Shown: piece by piece, positions 10,664-21,072 of the stretch | How the letters are laid out: each line of letters starts with the position of its first letter | Numbering within the stretch: position 1 is the stretch's first letter | Assembly: GCA_014607495.2 (NCBI GenBank) | Contig: CP053161.1 | Coordinates: forward strand, 744,001 to 808,000 | From: Carposina sasakii | Taxonomy: Eukaryota; Arthropoda; Insecta; Lepidoptera; Carposinidae | Length of the DNA stretch: 64,000 nucleotides | Direction: 5' to 3' | Position numbers and translations under genes: made by a program | Notes under the pieces: model-generated | Database searches by the model: none | What the model was told of the DNA's origin: nothing | What the model saw: only the letters and a program-made list of their open reading frames with translations

Positions 10664-11336
10664 TTATAGTAGGGGAGCCCAAGCGGGGATTTTTGAAGTT
10701 ACTCGAGCGTGTCAGAAAATTATGTAGGGAGAATCCTTGCATAATGTAATTTACCCTTACCACATATGAACCCTTAATATGGTGGTGTACGTTGAGGGGA
10801 ACCCGTCAGATTAGTAAAAAAAAATCGATCCTCCGAAAAACTCGAGCGCGTCAGATTAAGAGAGGGTAAGTTAATTACAGTGAGATAAGTGTATATTTCA
10901 ATAATCTGACGATTTGAATGTGACATTAAGAAATAAACAAGTCACAAAGTTGTAAAAAAAAAACGATACCTCGAAATACTCGAGCGTGATTAAATTTTTA
11001 TTTTATTTTAAAGATAATAGTGTCAGGATTGTAAAAAAATAATAATCTGACGTTTTAAATGGGGTAATGTTTATTAATTTGTCGAAAAAAGGTGGAGCGT
11101 ACAGCGGCAGAGAGCTGTGGTTCCCCACGCTGCGCCTAACTTTCGTTCTCACTCATTCTTTATCTCTTACTCTCTCGCACCGTCACAACTACGCCATGTT
11201 GTCATCTCAACTTAGTGATGGGCAATAGAAAAAAAAAGCGGGTGGGGCTGTGTCGGGGCACACGGCCGTTGGTTTTAACGTGAAACGTCTATGTTAGCGA
11301 ATCGCTTTTAAAGTAAAAGATTGAAATGAAAACAAG

Positions 11337-11375
11337 ATGGACGCTGTTTTAAGTATTTTAATAAAAAAAGAACAG
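11337..11375 (+). CDS. Possible first exon of a lost transposase gene
   Basis: ATGGACGCTGTTTTAAGTAT.. encodes 13 residues (MDAVLSILIKKEQ) and is followed directly by a strong donor, GTACGT. A GC-richer leader precedes it at 11090-11330. No matching downstream exon is recognised in the nested transposon, so this could be a relic or chance. Confidence 0.25.
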
Positions 11376-11446
11376 GTACGTAATAGAAACATAAAATACA
11401 TAGCAAATGTTTATATATTTATTGTCACTTTCTGGTTATTTTAAAT

Positions 11447-11652
11447 AGCAGCCGCCCACGACTTCGTCCGCGTGAGGGGGCGTTGTACCCGTGCGAAGCC
11501 GGGCAGGTTGTTGTATAGACTGTAGCCTTCCTTGGTAAATGGGCTATCTAACACTGAAAGAATTTTTCAAATCAGACCAGTAGTTCCTGAGATTAGCGCG
11601 TTCAAACAAACAAACAAACAAACTCTTCAGCTTTATAATATTAGTATAGATA
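11447..11652 (-). mobile_element. Helitron-like non-autonomous copy inside the nested transposon
   Basis: CCGCCCACGACTTCGTCCGCG at one side and TTTATAATATTAGTATAGAT at the other are the ends of the common lepidopteran Helitron-like family, here in minus orientation, with AATCAGACCAGTAGTTCCTG and an (AAAC)n run inside. Confidence 0.7.
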
Positions 11653-12009
11653 TAAATACTGTCCAAATTACACTTATTTTTGTATAAATCAATCGGTTCA
11701 AATAAACTTGACAAACACACGAAAGAATCACCACGCTATAAAGTCGGAGTCACGAGTTACACTGAATAGAAACAAGCTTGAGCGCCGGTTTCGCACAGTT
11801 ATCGCAGTATCCCTCCCCCGCCGCCCCGCTTGACCCCGACACGAACTCAATGTCATAACAGTGAGCTGACTATATAAGTGAAATATTTACACCACATTTT
11901 TGTTTCTAAGACCAATAGTTTTTTAATTATTAAGGTACGATGATATAGACCTTTTCGTTACGGTCCAGTTTTTAAACCTGGTACCCGTATGTGTCGGCGC
12001 GATTTTAAA

Positions 12010-12120
12010 GACGTTTCACGTCAAAAATATCGATATTTATCGTATCGATATTTTTCAAATATATCGATATATATCACCCAAGAAATATCGATATTTCGAT
12101 ATATCGATATTTTTTGCCCA
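12010..12120. repeat. TATCGATA-rich low-complexity segment
   Basis: Dense overlapping ATCGATAT, TATCGATA and TTTCGATA palindromes. A matching segment lies at 13340-13400 on the other side of the fold-back element, suggesting a host repeat split by it. Confidence 0.55.
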
Positions 12121-12518
12121 ATTTGCAATTATTTATAAAGATTGCCAAAATTATCGCTAACTTCCATACAGCAGACATGACATTTAACATAAATACAACT
12201 CACACAAAAAAAATAACAATAAGCTACGCTTAGTTTACTCGTGACAACACAACAAAACAACGTTCGTACCAACACTCTAAACTAAAATGCAGTCAGTCCA
12301 GTGCAGTGATACCAACCAAACCAACAAGCAATGTCATTGTCATAGACAAACAAGTCATAGAGTGTAATTTTTGTTTGTGTTTGAAGCAAAGAAACTAAAC
12401 CCATACAGCCTACTGCATATTTTCTAAATTTAAGAAATCGGATTGGTCAAAAACATGATGTGACGCATGAGCAGACGCCAGACAGCAGAGCTTTAAAAAT
12501 ATATCGATTTTGATATCT

Positions 12519-13328
12519 GCCGGGCTAGCACGACCACGATAAGTAGATATACGATAAAGGATTTCGTATCGTATCTATACCACCATAATTATCGATTTCG
12601 GGAACATGACCGATGGAACAATACGTTACGTTAAGATTTATCCCATGTTACAATACGATAAGGCGCGAGATAAGTTAAACAAATGTTTCTAGAGTCAAAG
12701 AATTTTTTTTTCTTTTTTTCAATTGTCGTTCATTCTTTTTTTTTCTTTTTTCCTTTTTGACATCAGATGTCATGTTAACTGCTCTAACATGACCAGCGAA
12801 ACACGATACGATAAACCTATTTATCGACTAGCTGTCAAAATACGATAGATATTAGCCGCCATTTTGAATGTTATCGATACCAATTTCTAATCATTTAATT
12901 TTATCTTTGACCTACCTATGTAAACTAAAAACGAGTAAACTAAAACACTAAATTAAAAATATTAAGTTTGGAGCATATCACTGAAAACCTATCGAACCAA
13001 AGAATATAATAGGTATTTTCGATTTCTCTAACCTATCTACGCTTATCGCGTCTTACAATGTTCATCGATAACAATATCTTGAATTGATGTCAAAATTCGA
13101 TATTTTTAACATCAAAATACGGTCATGTTCGGCGCTATCGATAGTAACCGATGGACATGCTCGCATTTTATCTATCGTATCGTATCGTGCCGTGTAACGT
13201 TACCGGCATGGTTATGTTCGCTGTATCGATAAAATTCATCATGGCGGCTATATTTATCGTATTTTGACAGCTAGGTATCGATAACTTGACTTATCATATC
13301 GTGTATCGTTGGCCGTGCTAGCCGGGCT
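12519..13328. mobile_element. Fold-back (long inverted repeat) element
   Basis: GCCGGGCTAGCACGACCACGAT at 12519-12540 and its inverse near 13309-13328 bound the segment. Inside, CTAGCTGTCAAAATACGATA plus TAGCCGCCAT (12830-12870) is again mirrored at 13233-13275. The arms are rich in ATCGATA. No coding frame. Confidence 0.65.
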
Positions 13329-14089
13329 GAAAATAAATATAGAAAATTGATATATCGCAGGAAAAAATATCGCTAATTTATATCGATATTTTTCTGAAAA
13401 AATACTTTTTTTACCAACCCTATCTCAGCTGATCACAATAGCGTGCTCGTGTTTAGTAGACGCTTGCGTTTGTTAGTGCTGTTTTCAATTTATTTTGTAC
13501 GAATTTCATGCGATTAGTTATACATTTATTACAATATTTAATAATTGTAATTCCTTGTATCGAATTTTAAATCAATAAATTATAAAATATAAATATGAAC
13601 ATGTGTATATGATCCTTTCATTCATCTGTGAAGAAAGCACAGCAAGAATTTCCCTTAAAAATGGTCAGATTAGCTATATCCCTCCATATAATTGTCAGAT
13701 TATGATTCAGGAGGACAGTAACATCAAATTGATCCCCCTGCAGAAAAATCTGACGCGCTGGAGTATTTCAAGGTCACCATTTTTTTTTACATATTAAAAA
13801 ATTAATTATGACTGAACGCCTCGTGCAAATCGTCAGTCATTTGAATAGTACACTTTTTAGGGTTTACTTAACACTCACTTTGAATATCTGACACGCTCGA
13901 ATAACTTTTTTTTTTTTTTTTTCAACCACTCGTTCTGGCCGCCCCCCTTCAATTAATTGTCAGATTAATGTCTAATAGTTATGAGTAATATAAAGCGCAT
14001 ATGTACTATAAATGACTGACGCGCTCGAGTATTTCCATATGACGATTTTTTTTTACATTTTTAAACAAGTGTACACGGTAAACCCCCCA

Positions 14090-16000
14090 CTAAAATAGAA
14101 AATGCAACATAAACTTTTTTTTCCTCATAACATAATCTGTAGAATCCACTAAGTCCCCATGACGCTCGAGTAACTGCAAATTTAGCATCTCGGGCTCCCC
14201 TACTATTATGTAAATTCCCTCGGCTGTGTTAAGGTGGCATAACACTCGGGGAATTAAATTCGGTGGCGGAAACACCCATGCCAGCCCGTATTTCCAGTGA
14301 CGACTGAATGCGTCGCAGTAGCTTGCGGAGCCATCTGTGGCATCCCAAGACACGTAATTTCTTACGACTGCAGATCTTTTGGAAGCAAACAGGTCTATCT
14401 CGGGTATACCCCAGATTCTGAATACAGCCTCCGAGGCCGGGGGTAACAAGTGCCATTCCGGCACTGGTTTGTTTCGAGACAGGCGGTCGGCAATGCCGTT
14501 GTATCTTCCCGGAAGATACGCCGCCGATAGCAGGATGTTCAGCTGCTCCGACAACTCTAAGAGTTTCGTTGTCAATTCTAACAGGCTAAGTGAGCGTGTA
14601 CCACCCTCGTTTCTAATATACGCTACTAACGTCCTGTTGTCTGACTGTACGAGAATGTGAGCATGCCTTAGATCTTTCTGCTGTGACTTTATGGCGCCGT
14701 ACACAGCGAACAACTCCTTGATATTGGAATGCCAATGACTCTGGTACCTGGTCCAGGTACCGGAAAGATATTGGTTGTTCAGCTGAGCGCCCCAGCCCGC
14801 ATCCGCTGCGTCTGTGGTTAGAAAATGAGTCACCTCTCTTTTGTGCAGAGCCACCGTACTATGGTCTATGGCCTTCCGCCACCAGGATAGTTCCTGTAGC
14901 ACAGGATGAGGGAGCTGTCTCTTTTGTCTTGCTCTCCGATGAGGGAAGTTTCTTAAAAACCGTTGGGTTCTGCGACAATGCAAGCGTCCTCTTGGAGTGG
15001 TTAAATTTGCAAAGTTGAGGAGCCCTAAAAGGCACTGAATCTCTCTTAGTGACGCTTGACCCTGGCTGAGAGTCTTGTCTATAGTCTTTTTTATTCTTAA
15101 TACCTTCCCTGAAGGCAGTGCCATGGTACTCTTCTGTGTATCCCACAGAATTCCTAAGTATTCCAGCTGCTGTGCAGGTTTGATAACAGACTTCTGGAAG
15201 TTTACATGCCACCCAAGTTCTTCCAGAAGGCACAGAGTCTCCGAGACCTGACCTATGAGTCTTTCTCTGTCTTGACTTACCAAAAGGTAATCATCCAAGT
15301 AGACCAAAAGCCTGACTCCCCTTGATCGTAGTATTTCCGCAATCCAATTGGACAGGGCAGCAAATGTTCGAGGGGCCGAAGATAAGCCAAAGGGGAGGGA
15401 GGTTAGTTGCAGTACCTCCTGGTTGTAACATATTCTCAAAAAGCGGCGGTGAGATTTGGCAATAGGAAGATGGAAATATGCTTGATGCAAATCTATTTTT
15501 GTCATCCAATCTCCTTCCTGCAAGAACATTGCCACATCTGACTGCGAGACTAAATTGAAATGTTTGGTTGCAATATATCTATTTAAACCCCTGAGGTCAA
15601 AAATAGGGCGCATGTTGCCATCTGGCTTCTTTATTAAAAACATTTTGGAAAGGAAACCCATATCTAAGATCTGTGGCTTTTCCAATATACCCTTCTCTTT
15701 CAGGTCCTGAATTACTGCAGACATCTCCGGGGAAGATCTAGTAGAAAAAATCTTCAATCTATGTGATGTTAGGTAGAGAAGAGGGGGTTTCTTGTTAAAA
15801 GGAACTCGGCCTCCTGTTACAGTATTAATTATAAACTGATTTGCCCCTAACTCCTTCCATTTTTGCACACTTTGTTGCAGACAACCTCCCCGGAAAGCCC
15901 TCTGTATTTGAACATAATTATTTTGATTGTTTCCCTTTATTGCTGATGGCATTTTCTTGGTTGGTGTTGTTTCGAAAGGAGTGTTGTCTCTTATAGGCAC
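14090..16000 (-). CDS. DIRS reverse transcriptase/RNase H, 3' end replaced by insertion
   Basis: Frame of 636 residues from ATG at 16000. RT motifs: FLIKKPDGNMRPIFDLRGLN about 121-140, KIDLHQAYFHLPI with catalytic D170, LPFGLSSAPRTFA about 202-214, and YLDD 234-237. RNase H follows with TTDAADAGWG (D397), KELFAVYGAI (E429), QSDNRT (D454) and GIADRLSR (D505), then the DLFASKRSAV block typical of DIRS-like proteins. It synthesises element DNA from RNA and removes the RNA strand. After about residue 599 the frame runs into the nested transposon, so the last 36 or so residues are foreign. It overlaps the gag frame by 83 bases in another phase. The catalytic part looks intact. Confidence 0.9.
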   Translation of the reverse strand: MPIRDNTPFETTPTKKMPSAIKGNNQNNYVQIQRAFRGGCLQQSVQKWKELGANQFIINTVTGGRVPFNKKPPLLYLTSHRLKIFSTRSSPEMSAVIQDLKEKGILEKPQILDMGFLSKMFLIKKPDGNMRPIFDLRGLNRYIATKHFNLVSQSDVAMFLQEGDWMTKIDLHQAYFHLPIAKSHRRFLRICYNQEVLQLTSLPFGLSSAPRTFAALSNWIAEILRSRGVRLLVYLDDYLLVSQDRERLIGQVSETLCLLEELGWHVNFQKSVIKPAQQLEYLGILWDTQKSTMALPSGKVLRIKKTIDKTLSQGQASLREIQCLLGLLNFANLTTPRGRLHCRRTQRFLRNFPHRRARQKRQLPHPVLQELSWWRKAIDHSTVALHKREVTHFLTTDAADAGWGAQLNNQYLSGTWTRYQSHWHSNIKELFAVYGAIKSQQKDLRHAHILVQSDNRTLVAYIRNEGGTRSLSLLELTTKLLELSEQLNILLSAAYLPGRYNGIADRLSRNKPVPEWHLLPPASEAVFRIWGIPEIDLFASKRSAVVRNYVSWDATDGSASYCDAFSRHWKYGLAWVFPPPNLIPRVLCHLNTAEGIYIIVGEPEMLNLQLLERHGDLVDSTDYVMRKKKFMLHFLF

Positions 16001-17180
16001 GAAAATTATTATTAGATTTTAACCTATTGCTATTGTTAAAATTATTATTATTATTTTTAAAAGTTTTACTCGGTACTGTGTTAAATATTCTATCTTGTCT
16101 CTGACTTGTAGAAGACTGTTCACGAGAAAAACTCTTCTCCTTTAAATAACTTGGGGTATTAAGCCAATTCTGAGATCCACCTAGAGACTGAATAATAGGC
16201 TGCAATGCTTGCCTACTAAAAAGGTATTCCGAGCTTGGGGGAATATTTCTTAATGAAGCTTTTAAATTATTATTACCTATTTCTTTAAGAATCCTTTCCC
16301 TTCTTATTTCTATACACTCACTGCGTCTACCACAAATCATCTGCATAATTTTTTCAGTATTTTTGTACAACTCAGAACCCTGCCCAAGCAAGGAAGAGAC
16401 TTTGTCAAATAAAGAAGAAGGATTTAAGTCTCCTGGATTAGCAGCAGCCCAGTTAACTAAATTTTGCAAACCTTGTCTAAGCATTTCCCGCTGCTCTAGC
16501 TCAGCATTTGTTAAAGAAGCAAGCATGTTTTCAGCGGAAGCTAAATAATCCTTAGTTTTATTAAAATGGCAAAGTTCCTCATTCACTTTTAAAGCCACAA
16601 ACCCAGGTGTAGCAGCATATGATTGCATAATTGACTTATAACGTATACCCTTCCATGCTTGTGAATCAAAATGCTGAAGGCGAGTAACCTCCTCCAGTCG
16701 GAGAGTATTTGCCAAAGGAATTACTCTTTTATCATCAAACTCAGTATTAAGTGTACCAAGACCTAACTGAAGGTTTCTTGTTGAGTTACAAGGATTAACC
16801 AAAAAAGTGTTTTGAACTTTCTTTGGAAACTCTGAATTATCAGTGCATGTACTAGGCTCTGGGAGTGTTATAGATGCAGACTTTTGCGTCAACGAGGATA
16901 TATAATGCGGTAGCTGTGTTAAATAACCGGATATATAATTTACCTGCTGCGATAAATCATCGATACGCTGATCAGAAACATGCTTATTGTACTTACGGCG
17001 TTTGTTGGGAGGAGGTGAGGCCATACCTCTCTCATCTTCCGAAGATGAGGAAGTTTCTCTCTCCTCACCAGATTCTACCAACATACGGCCCTCTGGCCGC
17101 TCTTCATCCGAAGCAGCGGCATCAGATTGAGCACGTGAGCCGGCGTCAATTTCACTTACCGAACTTCGTGATTTCCTCAT
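15918..17180 (-). CDS. DIRS gag-like protein
   Basis: Frame of 420 residues beginning about 160 bases inside the right terminal repeat, and the first coding frame of the element. The N-terminus is acidic and serine-rich with a basic patch (PPNKRRKYNKHV, about 57-68). A short amphipathic or coiled segment (RIDDLSQQVNYISGYLTQL) follows. The central part, about 150-320, is the conserved-looking body, and the C-terminus is Asn/Arg/Lys-rich, suitable for nucleic-acid binding. No CCHC zinc knuckle, as usual for DIRS. It would coat element RNA. Identification rests mainly on its place directly before RT/RNase H. Confidence 0.8.
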   Translation of the reverse strand: MRKSRSSVSEIDAGSRAQSDAAASDEERPEGRMLVESGEERETSSSSEDERGMASPPPNKRRKYNKHVSDQRIDDLSQQVNYISGYLTQLPHYISSLTQKSASITLPEPSTCTDNSEFPKKVQNTFLVNPCNSTRNLQLGLGTLNTEFDDKRVIPLANTLRLEEVTRLQHFDSQAWKGIRYKSIMQSYAATPGFVALKVNEELCHFNKTKDYLASAENMLASLTNAELEQREMLRQGLQNLVNWAAANPGDLNPSSLFDKVSSLLGQGSELYKNTEKIMQMICGRRSECIEIRRERILKEIGNNNLKASLRNIPPSSEYLFSRQALQPIIQSLGGSQNWLNTPSYLKEKSFSREQSSTSQRQDRIFNTVPSKTFKNNNNNFNNSNRLKSNNNFRAYKRQHSFRNNTNQENAISNKGKQSK

Positions 17181-17337
17181 TTTAACGTATTACTTACACT
17201 TGAAAAAGTAACTAAAAACGATTCCGAAACACTTTATTTTGTATTTTAACAGTAATTAACAAGCTAATATTGTTATAAACTGAAATAAAAGGATTTATAA
17301 AAAATATTGGCGGCTATTACGTGCGAAATCTACAACG

Positions 17338-17498
17338 CTATGAAACTTGACAGTGACAGATGTGCTTATGACAGATGTCCATGGCACATTCTGCTGGTCA
17401 TAGAGATGGTAAGGTGAAGTGGAGGTAAGTTGTGTGTGTATTTACTTAGTTTATGGCGAAGTCTATCAATGCGTTCTTCAAACAAATGCTGTGTGTTT
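17338..17498. repeat. Right inverted terminal repeat of DIRS element
   Basis: Inverse complement of 9482-9642; 5' end of the minus-strand element. Outer extension 17499-17513 ends in AATA. Confidence 0.88.
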
Positions 17499-18292
17499 TG
17501 ATCACATATAATATAAGGTTTATTTGGTGGTAAGGTGCGGGCGCATGATTGGTTGATCCGTCACCTTCTCCCCGCGCGCTGCGCCTACGCCCCGCTTACT
17601 CCTGAGTACACTCGCGTGCAGTAAAAGTTGGTTATTATTTTGGTTGGTTTGTAAAAATTTTTTTTGACTTTTTATTAAAATTCCATATAGATCTGCTTTT
17701 AATTATATACCTATATAAGAAATATCGTATTTACCTAAAATAAAAATAAGTTTATACTTACCTAATTATTATTTTTTAAAGTTATTATACCTACCTTCAG
17801 TGCTTTTAAAACACAGCACATATTTTTTATTAATTAACGTGAAATATGGAAATTATAAAAATATCTTGTTTTCAGAAAAAATAACTTACTGATAAAATAA
17901 TAAAAAATTATACCCGATTATCTATGCTCGTAAGTACATGCGCGAACTTTCCTCTTCCATGTCACTCGATGTTTATAAAGTTTGTCTCTATCTGTACTTA
18001 GCCTTTGGTAGTTTCAATTACTGTAACCTGAGTGTAGTGGTGCACGCACACATTACACGCCAAATTTTTTGGCGACACATGTCTATGATGTAGGTAATAT
18101 ATGTATAAATATTTTTTTGTATCATGTTTTGAGCATATTAATATAATTATTTCATTTCGAATCTAACTTTATTTGTAAACCTTTCGGGCAATAACAAACC
18201 TTTTAGACAATGTATAGTGTTATTGTATTGAATCTTTGTAATGGCTTCATCGTCATTAATGGCCAATTTTAATACTATAGGTAGAGCCCATT

Positions 18293-18369
18293 CTACTATA
18301 GGTAGATATAAATCTAAGATATGCAAAAAATCGATATACTATAGGTAGATATAAATCTAAGATATGCAA
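18293..18369 (+). repeat. Short tandem duplication
   Basis: ACTATAGGTAGATATAAATC followed by TAAGATATGCAAAA occurs twice, separated by a short AT-rich spacer. Confidence 0.7.
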
Positions 18370-18680
18370 AAGACCTCGATCGATAACCTGTGTTTAATGG
18401 TTTATGATTAATTGATTATAGATGTTTATTAGATCTCAAAAACGTATGGATTTTGATGAAACAGTGGGCTTAGACAAAGTAACATACTGGTGTATTTCGA
18501 TCGAATCGATAGAGGTTGGTCATCAAAACGTTTGCCCCAATAGTAAGCCTTCATTTTCGTCAAATCACTTGTGAAGTCTAACCGTATTGGTGAAAGTGTT
18601 ACGACAACGAAGTTTACCTAATGCGAACGATGTTTCATTGTCTAAGTATTCTTGGCGGTCATGTAGCATAATATACATAG

Positions 18681-18757
18681 GAATTTTATCTATATATCTA
18701 TGTATTGTTATAATGTATGTAACATTATAATAATACATAAATAAATAGATAAAATTC
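18681..18757. repeat. 36-bp-arm hairpin
   Basis: GAATTTTATCTAT...ATAATGT at 18681-18716 pairs with 18722-18757 with about three mismatches around a 5-base loop. It is a near-perfect palindrome outside any recognised element. Confidence 0.75.
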
Positions 18758-19239
18758 TTTTTTGTACTACAAAAAACATTATTACAAGGGCGAGCTTAAG
18801 GCCTTGCAAGGCATTCTCTACCAGCTAACCTTACATAGCGTATGCGGATGAAGTCGCAGTTAGCCGGTGGATTCTATTTAATGGGAAGTAATACAATTCA
18901 GTCTTGTATGCATGTTGCCTTATATGGGATATCTGTGGTTCCAGGTATATTTTTTTCATATCTTCCGTCATCACTTTTTTACTTAATTAATTACCATCAA
19001 CGATGTCAACGTGTCTAACCCTGAAGATCCTGTAGGTGATCCTATACCCGTCCATCTAGGTCTTGTCCATAATAAGAGACATATCTCACACAAACTTTTT
19101 AAAAGTTGATAGTATGTATTAGTGAAAATACAAAATTTATATAATTTTTTTATTAAAAAATAAATATAAAAAATTCTTCATGACTACAATGTACACTTGT
19201 GTATAAATAATTATTTACAAAATCACTTTATCACACCAT

Positions 19240-20079
19240 TTACCAGGCGTAGCTGGCTCCGAGGGTGGAGTAAGATACGTGGGACACTGCGGGAGCGGCA
19301 GAGTAGGAGATAGCTGACTTGAGGACTGGAGCTGCGGCGTAGGAGACAGGGGCGGCGTAAGCAGCCGGTGCAGCATATGTGGCGATAGCTGGTGCGGCAA
19401 TAGTCTTCTGCAGAACTGGGGCAGCAGCGTAAGACAAAGGAGCATGAGCTACCGAAGAGTAAGATACGGCGGGAGCAGCGTAGGTCTTAGCTACGACTGG
19501 GGCAGCTGCGTAAGCCACTGGAGCGGAGTGAGTTTGGTATGCGACGGGGGCGACGCTCTTAGCGTACACCGGGGCGGAGTACGCAGGTGCGGCGTAGGCG
19601 AGAGGAGCGGCATGGGAGATCGATTGGTAAGACACTGCAGGGGCAAGGCTCTTCGTTACGACGGGGGCAGAGTATGTGGCCACAGCAGGGGCAGCGGCGT
19701 ACGTTGCCACGGCAGGGGCGGCGTATGATAGGGGAGCGGCGTGGAGGAGGTTGCCAGCCGAGGCGATGCCGGCGGCGCAGAGGAAGATGATGACCTGGAA
19801 ACGAATTTAAATATTAGATGATTGATGAAATAATACAGTTATAGCTTTACCACAAGCTTTTTAGTTTTTTTATTTCAGATTATTTACTACTGATATATTT
19901 ACAACGTTTGGCTGTCAATGTATTATATTTAAAAATCAAAACTTTAGATTTATGTATGTATCATGTTTCAATTATCCAATTTGTTCATAAAAAATGCATA
20001 ATTTACTCCAAAATAAAATGATCACTGTATCACTTATAACTCTGATATAATCAATCAACTGTCGTACCTTTCCGTACAT
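19240..20079 (-). CDS. Cuticular protein, Ala/Pro/Tyr-rich
   Basis: Predicted secreted cuticle protein of 188 residues. Exon 1 is 20079-20068 (M-Y-G-K); the intron is 20067-19795 (GTACGA...TTCCAG, 273 bp, phase 0); exon 2 is 19794-19240. The signal peptide, MYGKVIIFLCAAGIASA, is identical over 17 residues to that of the gene at 6256, followed by the same G-N-L-L. Modules are [41 protein letters not shown] and VLQKTIAAPAIATYAAP, and the end is [27 protein letters not shown] (AATAAA on the minus strand) lies at 19149-19154. Being on the opposite strand from its closest relative, it implies an inversion or inverted duplication, with the DIRS element now between them. Confidence 0.87.
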
Positions 20080-20130
20080 GTTTCTGGTTGGATGCTGAAG
20101 ACAGAATGCTTTGTGGATCCCCCGCTTTCG

Positions 20131-20138
20131 CTTTTATA
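20131..20138 (-). promoter_or_regulatory. TATA box of third cuticle gene
   Basis: TATAAAAG on the minus strand, about 59 bases before the ATG at 20079. Confidence 0.7.
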
Positions 20139-20532
20139 GCACAACATGAAACTGGTACAGAATCAGCTTGCCTCAGGCGCTTTCTGTATCAATGTCACGG
20201 TCGTTTTTCACCCATCGTATGGTCTTGTGTAATCGGTGTACCTACTCGTCGCGGTTTATATCCATAAGGAAATCCTCAAAAATTACAATAATTCGGAAGT
20301 TTTTTTACGGAGACCTTCCATATTTAATTATGTTATTTATAGGACCACATTGGTATTTCTGGATCCGGATGTCTATTTTGTCATCTACCTATATACCTAT
20401 AGGTACATTAGCGTTTTTGCTTTGGAATTTAAATGTCGTATCACAAAGGATACAGTTAATAAATTAAATTATAGATTCAGATATGAAAATAATCATAAAA
20501 GGGTTTAGGTCATTTACAATTTTTTATTTCAC

Positions 20533-20762
20533 GACTAGTGGACGCCCGCGACTCCGTTCGCGTGGACTCTAGAAAAAACAAAATGTCGAAATTATCCGGG
20601 ATAAAAATATTTTTTCGGGATAAAAAGTAGCCTATATGTTAAGTGGGACCTGTCACAGAGAAACAGCCTGTATAGGTGGAAGTGCGAAGAAATACATACA
20701 TACTACATAGGCTACATTATGTAGTCCACGCGGACGGACGCAGTCGCGGGCAACAGCTAGTA
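20533..20762. mobile_element. Two Helitron-like ends in inverted arrangement
   Basis: CTAGTGGACGCCCGCGACTC at 20535 and its inverse-type end GTCGCGGGCAACAGCTAGT at 20744-20762 face each other. They represent either two truncated copies or one element flanked by a second end. Confidence 0.6.
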
Positions 20763-21072
20763 CATACATAACACGGCTGCCACAAAATGACCGAACCGCT
20801 GAAAGCAGGGTGATATAAGAACTTCTATAGCCAGCAAAGCTTCTTTCTTTATGTTACGACTTATCTTACGTAACATTACATAATTTAGTTAGATAGGATA
20901 GGGATTAGGTTCCACGCGGGATGCACCCGCAGGATTAACCTACAAAAACATCACTTAAATGATCAGTGACAAGTTGCTTTAAGCTTATGAAAGTTTTATT
21001 GTAAAAGTACTATAGTATTTTGACGGAAGACAACGATATCGCGTTTAATTTTTCCCAGTGCTGCCATCTAGT

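Larger units (their letters stand above)
10667..14205. mobile_element. DNA transposon nested inside the DIRS element
   Basis: Ends are inverted copies of TAGTAGGGGAGCCC (10667-10680 and 14192-14205), with weaker pairing continuing to the shared GTTACTCGAGCGT. The target TTA is duplicated at 10664-10666 and 14206-14208. Several inner copies of ACTCGAGCGCGTCAGATT and its inverse (near 10840, 10975, 13745, 13890 and 14020) look like subterminal transposase-binding repeats. A 3-bp T-W-A duplication is usual for PIF/Harbinger and seen in a few other superfamilies. No transposase is recognisable, so I leave the superfamily open. Length 3539 bp, non-autonomous as it stands. Confidence 0.8.
9434..17513 (-). 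mobile_element. DIRS-type tyrosine-recombinase retrotransposon, interrupted
   Basis: Bounded by identical inverted repeats of 161 bases (9482-9642 and 17338-17498), with unique outer extensions on each side. Just inside the left repeat, 9672-9768 is the inverse complement of the two outer extensions joined end to end, which is the internal complementary region diagnostic of DIRS. Both outer ends and the joined version share AATA (9434-9437, 17510-17513), as expected for integration by a tyrosine recombinase without target duplication. Coding runs on the minus strand: gag (17180-15918), then RT/RNase H (16000 downward). Another transposon (10667-14205) sits inside the RT/RNase H frame. No tyrosine recombinase or methyltransferase frame is recognisable, so this copy looks non-autonomous. 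Confidence 0.88.
17514..19145. other. Gene-free AT-rich DNA between DIRS element and third cuticle gene
   Basis: No gene seen. It contains a partial tandem duplication at about 18293-18369 (ACTATAGGTAGATATAAATC twice) and a 77-base hairpin at 18681-18757. Confidence 0.5.

Noticed and set aside
13603..13797. 64-residue frame inside the nested transposon
   Set aside because: Spans a subterminal repeat (CTGACGCGCTGGAG) and ends in a T-run; no resemblance to a transposase.
16363..17185. Plus-strand frames at 16363-16548 and 16874-17185
   Set aside because: Antisense to the DIRS gag frame, which has the better composition and the right position in the element.
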